Source: Aristolochia californica (taxonomy: Eukaryota > Streptophyta > Magnoliopsida > Piperales > Aristolochiaceae). From it: a stretch of DNA of 64,000 nt. The DNA lies in contig JARWKL010000003.1 of NCBI GenBank assembly GCA_029961685.1, positions 10,486,459-10,550,458 of the forward strand, read 5' to 3'. The translations under genes and the position numbers were made by a program. The notes below the pieces were generated by a model. It had not been told where the DNA came from, searched no databases, and was given only the letters and a program-made list of their open reading frames with translations. Below, in pieces: positions 57,740 through 64,000 of this stretch (the first letter of the stretch is position 1; each line of letters opens with the position of its first letter).

Positions 57740-58170
57740 ATTGTTGCATAATTATGGGATTTAAGGTTAGGGTTTATGGTATTTAGGATTCAGGATTAGA
57801 GTTAGGGTTTTGTGTATTTAGGGTATTGTTCAAGGTATTTAAGGGTTTAGGGTTTAGGGTATTTTTAGGGTTTAGGATTTTTTTAAAAATTTTTAGGGTT
57901 CTCGATTTTTGGGGTAATAGGGTTTAGGGTTTAGGGTTTGGGGCTTTTAGGATTTTTAAGGTCTAGGGTTTAGGGTTTAGTCATGGAATTAGGGTTTAGG
58001 GTTTTTTTTCAAAAAAATTTAGGGTTCTTGGTTTATGGGGTGATAGGGTGCAGGGTTTAGGGTTTAGGGTTTGGGGATTTTAGCAGTTTTAAGGTCTAGG
58101 TTTAGGTTATGGAATTAGGGTTTAGCAGTTAGGGTTTTTGGTTCTTTTTAACTTTTTAGGGTTCTCAGTT
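57740..58170. repeat. Degenerate telomere-type (TTTAGGG) repeat
   Basis: Many TTTAGGG and variant TTAGGG/GTTAGGG heptamers are interspersed with T-rich filler, for example TAGGGTTTAGGGTTT near 57910-57930. It is too irregular for a recent telomere insertion. Confidence 0.85.
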
Positions 58171-58599
58171 AGGGTTTATTAGTCAACAAAACCGGACCCC
58201 CATCACTAACGAGGTACGGTTCATAGTAAATGCGAAGTCATATGGAGCTCTACCAGAGGTGTTCGGTGAATTTGGACTTGATAAGTATATTTTTGCATTG
58301 TTTAGTGCATCTGCAATGGAATTAGTTTGATTAATTTTTAAATATTTTAGAAAGTTGTTGAATATTTTTGAAGTGTTATGGAATGATCTTGTCATGTGGT
58401 GAGGAGATTTGGGTGTTATAAATATCCACCACATGGTTTTTTTTTTGTTTGTTTATGTTTCCGTGTGTCCCTGGTTACTATGACCGGTAAAGGTTGTCTA
58501 ATAAAAAAATATCCTTGAGGATCATCTCGGATTTAGATTATAAATGGATGAAAGAAGACAAAAAACTCATCGTTCATATGTCATTTGGACCTTCGAGGA

Positions 58600-58855
58600 T
58601 GACAACAAAATACTCGATCTCTTGGTAGAGAGAATTACAATGATATGTTTGAATTGGAAAATGATAATTCAGGTGATGAGGTCCGATTTGCAAGTGTAAA
58701 TGAGGATGAAGATAGCGTTGATAGCGATGATCTTGTGGATGAAAACAGCCTATCAACACACATACGTAGGCAGCGTGCATTAGAATCCACAAGAGCCGTA
58801 TAATTTTGAGATGCCATAGCCACTAGCATGTGGAATTATCATTGATGGTTGTATC
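58600..58855 (+). pseudogene. Probable PIF/Harbinger nuclease C-terminal remnant
   Basis: The plus-strand reading is NDMFELENDNSGDEVRFASV, a run of D/E/S, IRRQRALESTRAV, then a stop and DAIATSMWNYH. An acidic linker followed by R…R(D)xIAxxMW is the usual end of plant PIF/ALP1-like transposase-derived nucleases. Three stops lie within the last 25 codons and no upstream catalytic DDE block was recognised, so the assignment is tentative. Confidence 0.45.
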
Positions 58856-59639
58856 TTATTTTTTTTTAACATTTATTTAGCCATTCGTATGTACTAAACT
58901 AGTAAGTTGATGATTTTAATATTAAATGCACGAACTCGTTGTTATATTCCAAGGCATAAACATTTGCTTTCATGTTATAAAGTGTGAACTATTACGAGTA
59001 ACTAGGTTCATTTCCAAGCATGTTTTTTAAGTTTTAATTAATTTATCCTAGTTTATTAAAAAAATAATTTATTTATTTATTTATTATAATAATTAATTTT
59101 ATTATCATATTAAATTATAAATTTAAGACTGGTAATTAAAATATTTTTAAAGAGAGCATTTGATCAATTATTTTGGTTTAAACATATCGTTGTTATAATT
59201 AATTAAACTAATCATTTTTTATTTTTTTAAAAAGTATTATTAATTAATAGTACTTAAAAAATCCATTTTCTGTTATTAATAAAATAATTGTTTTATTTAT
59301 TCAGTTCAATTTATTTATTTATTATATTCGCTAACACCCAAAGATGAATTAAAGTCTAACTTCATTTCTAGTTCATTGTGGACTAAATATACTTTATTTA
59401 CACATTAAACCTATAAATATAACATATAATAAAATTACTATAAAGAAATGTGTTAGTAATATTATACATGCCATCTCACGATGCACTTACACAAATGACA
59501 CAATTGACTTGGACCTATATCACTACTAAATTATTTGCTTTTTCATATTTCTAGGGTTTTGTTATGAGATTTTCTACGTTTGGAAAAATATTAAAGTCAC
59601 ATTCACATAAAATTGTTATTATTATAATAAAAAGAGATA
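58856..59639. other. No gene seen; AT-rich
   Basis: Extended TTTATTTATTTA-like stretches near 59065-59090 and 59290-59330. No features recognised. Confidence 0.55.
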
Positions 59640-59925
59640 CATGAAAAGCCTCTTCCATGAAGCATCCCGCTTCTCCACTGAAACCCCTCGATAGGGGCTT
59701 GACATTACCTCCTATGGAATCCTCAAAACACTCGACAATATTGTCATTGCTTGGTATTTTGGCTTTGGAATGAGTAAACTCATGAGAAAGTAATTGTCCT
59801 TTGTGTACTTCCATGGTGGCAAATTATATAGAATCAATACCATCAGCCAAATGCTATACGATGTGCTCATGTTCCCAAAATCGAATGCAACCATCACTAG
59901 TGAGTATATCTCAAACCACATATAC
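59640..59925 (-). pseudogene. CACTA (En/Spm) transposase fragment
   Basis: The minus-strand reading is VAFDFGNMSTSYSIWLMVLI, then LYNLPPWKYTKDNYFLMSLLIP, with frameshifts afterwards. The FGNMSTSYS…YNLPPWK…FMSLLIPGP signature belongs to the CACTA-type plant transposase family (Transposase_21). Only about 90 codons survive. No CACTA termini were found nearby. Confidence 0.75.
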
Positions 59926-60078
59926 TCTTTGTCTAGTTCACACCACCTGTCTGAATCTATTGGATGTTACAATTTAATAATATAATATTATAAATAATAT
60001 AAAATATATTATTCAATTAAACAATTATAAATTAATCTCTTAAGCCATAAAATCAATGTTTCAACATTTTGGCATACT

Positions 60079-60089
60079 CTAATACCAAT
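60079..60089 (-). promoter_or_regulatory. Primer-site-like sequence beside the large LTR
   Basis: TGGTATTAGAG on the minus strand, two bases after the LTR end. The canonical form is TGGTATCAGAG. Confidence 0.6.
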
Positions 60090-60091
60090 TG

Positions 60092-61543
60092 TTAGCCCAT
60101 GTGGTTTCTCAAGAAGGGAATGAATTAAAATTTTAAAGTAAAAAATTTTGATTCTTATATGCAAAAATTAAAGTAAATAAATTAATAAAACATACAACAC
60201 GATAAAACACAAAAAATTGTTCTTCTAGATGTTCTCCTATTAGTAGTATTATACGAAATTTTACACAAGAGATTTCAGCTCTCTTCTAAGCCATATGTAA
60301 TAGCCAATTATATCAAATTAATCTCTCCTAGAGATTTACAACTAGATTATAGCTCTAGCAAGCTTCCCTTTTTAGATTCAAGCTTCTAGAATACCTTTAA
60401 GAAAACAAATGCAAGATATGCAAAGAAGGAACTTACACCCTTTCTGAATGGAGAGACAACCTTCTTCAAGTTATTTCTAAGCGTCCAATCCTTTGATGTG
60501 TAAGAGATGAAATAATGGAGCTTGAATGCTAGATGCAAAGTGATTTAGAGAGAGGAAAAAAGTTTTCTTTTTCAAGAATTAAAGCTTTTTTTTGGGTTTG
60601 TGAATGATTTTTGTGTGAACAAAGTTGTTGAGTGTAATAAATTGCCAATAAATGCTCAAATGAATGTTCATAACAAGTTTGAAAGGGTATTTATATCTTT
60701 CCCATGCAAACCAATCATTTTGTACCATTTAAAAAAGGCTGCAAAAAGTGTTGATCGATCACTAGAAATGTATGATCAATCAACCATGTGTAATGGCTAT
60801 ATTTTGTAGGCTACCCAAACTTGTTAATCGATCAACACAATAATCAATGATTTTTTAACCTTTCAAAAAACTCATTGATCAATCAACCCAATTTGATCGA
60901 TGATCATGCTTTATAGTTTTGGTAATGCAGGGTTCTGTGTGATCAATCATTCCACAGGGTATGATCAACCATGCTTTTATAGGCTTAACTGACAACATTT
61001 TGTATGATCTATCATGCGAGACAGGATGATCACTCATGCATTTAAACTTTATTGCAGTGTATTCAATATGATCAAGCATGCCTAAGTAGGGTGATCGATC
61101 ATGCCATATGCTAGAGTGTAATTTTAAGCTTTAAGCATGACAAATAACAAGACTAAGGGCTTAGCAAGTTTAAAATAGTTATAAACATCATTTAGACATG
61201 ACATGGTTTTGGAAAACATTTATGCCATAAAGATCCAATGCTCTTGTGTACCTTATATTTGGAGTTTGGTGGTTGTCCTCATACATTACAAGAGTTCTTA
61301 AAATATTTCTGAGGCACTTAAATTCTAGTATTCAATCTTTGCACATGGGTGCTTCTTTAAGATGACTAGACACACCATATAGCTCGAGCCCTTGATTATG
61401 AATTGGTTGATTCTTTTGTATAGACCTTAATCTGTGTCTCATAAAGGAGTTGCATCTCAAATGCTTGGTTTCTAAATATTAGCACAAATGAGATTATTTT
61501 TTGTTATCATCAAAATATGGATGAGGGTTAACCTAGGTCAACA
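60092..61543 (-). mobile_element. Large LTR (5' LTR or solo) on the minus strand
   Basis: On the minus strand it begins TGTTGACCTAGGTTAACC and ends CATGGGCTAACA, 1452 bp, followed by AT and TGGTATTAGAG (60079-60089), a one-change form of the initiator-tRNA primer site. The interior is crowded with TGATCGATCA-type strings (60750-61110). No coding interior was recognised beyond the primer site, where the CACTA remnant lies instead. It is longer than the copia LTRs here and may belong to another LTR lineage. A diverged relative is at 4870-5830. Confidence 0.65.
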
Positions 61544-64000
61544 CCCTTTCACCACCTCCTTATCCTAGACACCCACACACTAATCAAAAGTCGTGCCTCA
61601 AAAGAGTATTGTTACCTCAATAACCTCCTAGAGCAGCACCTAATGACAGAATCAACTAGTCATCATTCTTCTTCATGATGGTCAACTAATGTTTCCAACG
61701 AGCTTGAGACCAACTTTGATAAGATTTGGGTCAGCTCTGCCAACACATGAATCAGCTCAATATTGAGTTTAGAGGACATTTACTTAGGGATCAATTTCAT
61801 TTTTTACTCTACGAGGCAAATAATATGAGGTTAAAAAAAAGAAACCATGATCCAAGTTAAGGTGAAACTTACAAAAGATTGTAACATTACCTGATGTTCC
61901 CCAAAATTATCATCTCAAATGTTATGCATTATGTAGTGTCTGAAATGCCAATTATAACGTTCTCTAGAATTATGCTTCTAGTATAAATGGAGGAGAGGTG
62001 TAATATCATGCCCCCTCTAGAATTATTTTTATTCACCCATGGATGTTATAGATTTAATTAGATGTCTTTGAACTTGAGAGGGGGGGGAAGAAGAGTCAGT
62101 GGTTTGAGAGAGGGGAGCTTCTTATTCAAGGTCGTACTGTTTGATTGGAAAAAGGTAGCTTCATAGTTGTATTTGAAAAGAAGAGAGTCAATGAAGGTTT
62201 TGTTCTTAGGGTTTTGAGAATCAGCATCTTAAAGTCATCTAGTCAATAACTGAGAATGATCATATGAGTTAGATTTTAAGAGCAAAATTCCCAAGTTAAA
62301 AAAATTGATATTAGTCATATTAAGATTTAGATAATAGTGTCAATTATTAATATACTAAAACATCAATTAATCAATAAATAAACTCTTCATTGGTTGGGCC
62401 CAAAATTTTAAGATCCAAATCAATCTATTTTACTTTGTAGATTAGATTGTTTCAAGTCTTTTTTTTTTTGTGACTCATCAACATATCGATCCATATTATG
62501 TATGGATCAAAAGTTTTCATCCACATACTAATCCAATCTATTTATTTTAAAATTGGATTGGATTTTATGGATCGAGGACAATTAATATTGTGAATTAATC
62601 TAATCCATTTGCAACCCTATGACTAAAAGTTTCTGTATAAAGAACGCAAAAGTTTAAGTGCAGCCACCCTTAGCTAGACTTGGAGTCCAAACTCTTTTGC
62701 TTCTTGATTGTCCTAACCGTATTGTATTTCCAAGTGCACCAAATAGGGGTATAAACAATATACAGAGGAAATGGAACAAGCTATTTCACATACTGACTTA
62801 AGCACCATTTTTCATTGTAATCAATTGTAAATAAGAGCATTCAAAATTTAATTATTTACTCTATTTTCAAGTGAATAAACAAGTACTAGGTAAATAAATG
62901 AAAATATAGTCAAATTTATTATATCTATAAATTTCTTTAAAATTAAAATAAATAATGTAACATCACTTTATAATGCCCAAAGACCAATAAAAACACCACA
63001 TAACAACATAAACATAACAAGGTCCTTATAAAACTACTTCAATTTTGATTTCGAGGTTCAACAATAATTGATCTTATGCTATTCTCGAAATTCTTAAAGA
63101 TAGTTGTTGTCTATTTTTTCTCCTTTCTTTATTATTTTGTAGTTGTTGTATCATTATTTTTCACATCTATTGTTTATTAGAAATTTGATCTACCCTTAAA
63201 GTCTTAATAACATAGTCGATGTTATACAACTTTTGAGCAAAATCAGTGGCGTTCTAGTCTACTGTCTCCTTTCTCATTCTTTCCCTATCGTTCCTTACTT
63301 TGCATAACGATGGTTTGTAGGGTGCCGGTAAATTGGTAGTTTGTTGTTTATGAATTCTCATATGTTTACAGCCAAGGGAAGAAAATGGGGCCATTCGAGC
63401 TTCAATTGTGTTAATTGCATTTGGACTTTATTCTTCATCTATTCCTTTTGTATTAGTTTTACCTCTCTTTTTATATTTAATTAATTTTATTTTTTAAATT
63501 TAAAAATTAAATTATTTATTTTATTTTGTTAATTAAAATTTTAAATAAAACTATCTTAATAAAATTAAATTTATTAAAATATTTATATGATAAACTCATT
63601 CTCCACTTTCTACTAAATTTTTCACCGTACATATTAATACAAAAAATTATTTTATATTACACTTTTTATTAAACACACTAACACAAAAAAGTAATTCACT
63701 TCCACCCCATCTTTACTCCATAGTACAAAGTTTTGGATACCAGATTTGGATTTATAGCTAGGGTTACCCTCTAGGATCTATCCCAGCCGGACGAGCGACG
63801 ATATCCCTCGTTTGTTATTCTCAACGCGGGTGCGGGATTCTGAGGAGGATGTAACGAACCCCTGAGATATTTCGTATTGTTATCAAATCCCAGCTCGTCG
63901 GAAAAGACAGAGACCTTCTTCGTCAAAAAACGCTCCGGAGCTTTACGGAATTGAGTATTGATACTGTATTGATACAGACTACTTCTACTATCCGGTCATT
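61544..64000. other. No gene seen
   Basis: AT-rich intergenic DNA. The last 250 bases (63750-64000) become GC-richer (GACGAGCGACGATATCCC, CTCAACGCGGGTGCGGG) and could be the edge of a gene or element beyond the window, but no frame or motif supports this. Confidence 0.5.

Noticed and set aside
57740..58170. Possible true telomere or healed chromosome end.
   Set aside because: The TTTAGGG units are irregular, interrupted by T-rich filler, and flanked by ordinary interstitial DNA.

Overview
This is a stretch of plant nuclear genome, from a flowering plant as far as the sequence allows. It has plant-type genes with GT-AG introns, a degenerate TTTAGGG (plant telomere-type) array, Ty1/copia elements primed by initiator methionine tRNA, and plant hAT, PIF/Harbinger and CACTA remnants. 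No organellar, bacterial or viral genome is present, and no rRNA, tRNA or CRISPR was found.

Only three genes look intact. (1) A tiny three-exon gene at 15555-17817 (+) encodes a 79-residue twin CX9C (CHCH) protein, probably of the mitochondrial intermembrane space. (2) A two-exon gene at 20389-21583 (+) encodes a 303-residue histidine-phosphatase/phosphoglycerate-mutase-like protein of the plant AT74 type. (3) A gene with an uninterrupted coding region at 42954-44006 (-) encodes a 350-residue S-adenosylmethionine decarboxylase proenzyme, the step that supplies aminopropyl groups for spermidine and spermine. The three are not functionally linked.

Nearly everything else is transposon-derived. 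One hAT family dominates, with termini TAGGGGTGGC, GAGCTCG-rich subterminal sequence and 8-bp target duplications. A 4.35-kb member at 37653-42005 carries a dead transposase. Four shorter relatives lie at 1-1008, 9207-11603, 13490-15310 and 54864-56564. Copia elements occur at 7083-13085 (5' LTR only), 22522-27521, 33001-37545 and 48091-53711 (the last three with both LTRs), and as an interleaved wreck at 27522-32645. All their reading frames are broken.

The nesting can be read directly. A copia element (7083-13085) was invaded by a very short LTR element (TRIM/SMART type, 101-bp LTRs, 5-bp duplication CAATG), which was itself invaded by a hAT element that has an extra internal terminus. Another hAT relative (13490-15310) contains a solo LTR and ends about 245 bp before the CHCH start codon.

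Layout: 1-7 kb decayed repeats; 7-13.1 kb nested copia; 13.5-15.3 kb hAT; 15.5-21.7 kb two genes; 22.5-27.5 kb copia; 27.5-32.6 kb mosaic; 33-37.5 kb copia; 37.6-42 kb hAT; 43-44.2 kb SAMDC; 44.5-48 kb unassigned; 48.1-53.7 kb copia; 54.9-56.6 kb hAT; 57-60 kb PIF and CACTA remnants with telomere-like repeat; 60-61.5 kb a large LTR; then decayed AT-rich sequence. No wholly new system was seen. The most notable points are the small CHCH gene, the absence of any upstream AUG in the SAMDC leader, the layered insertions, and the hAT derivatives with extra internal termini.
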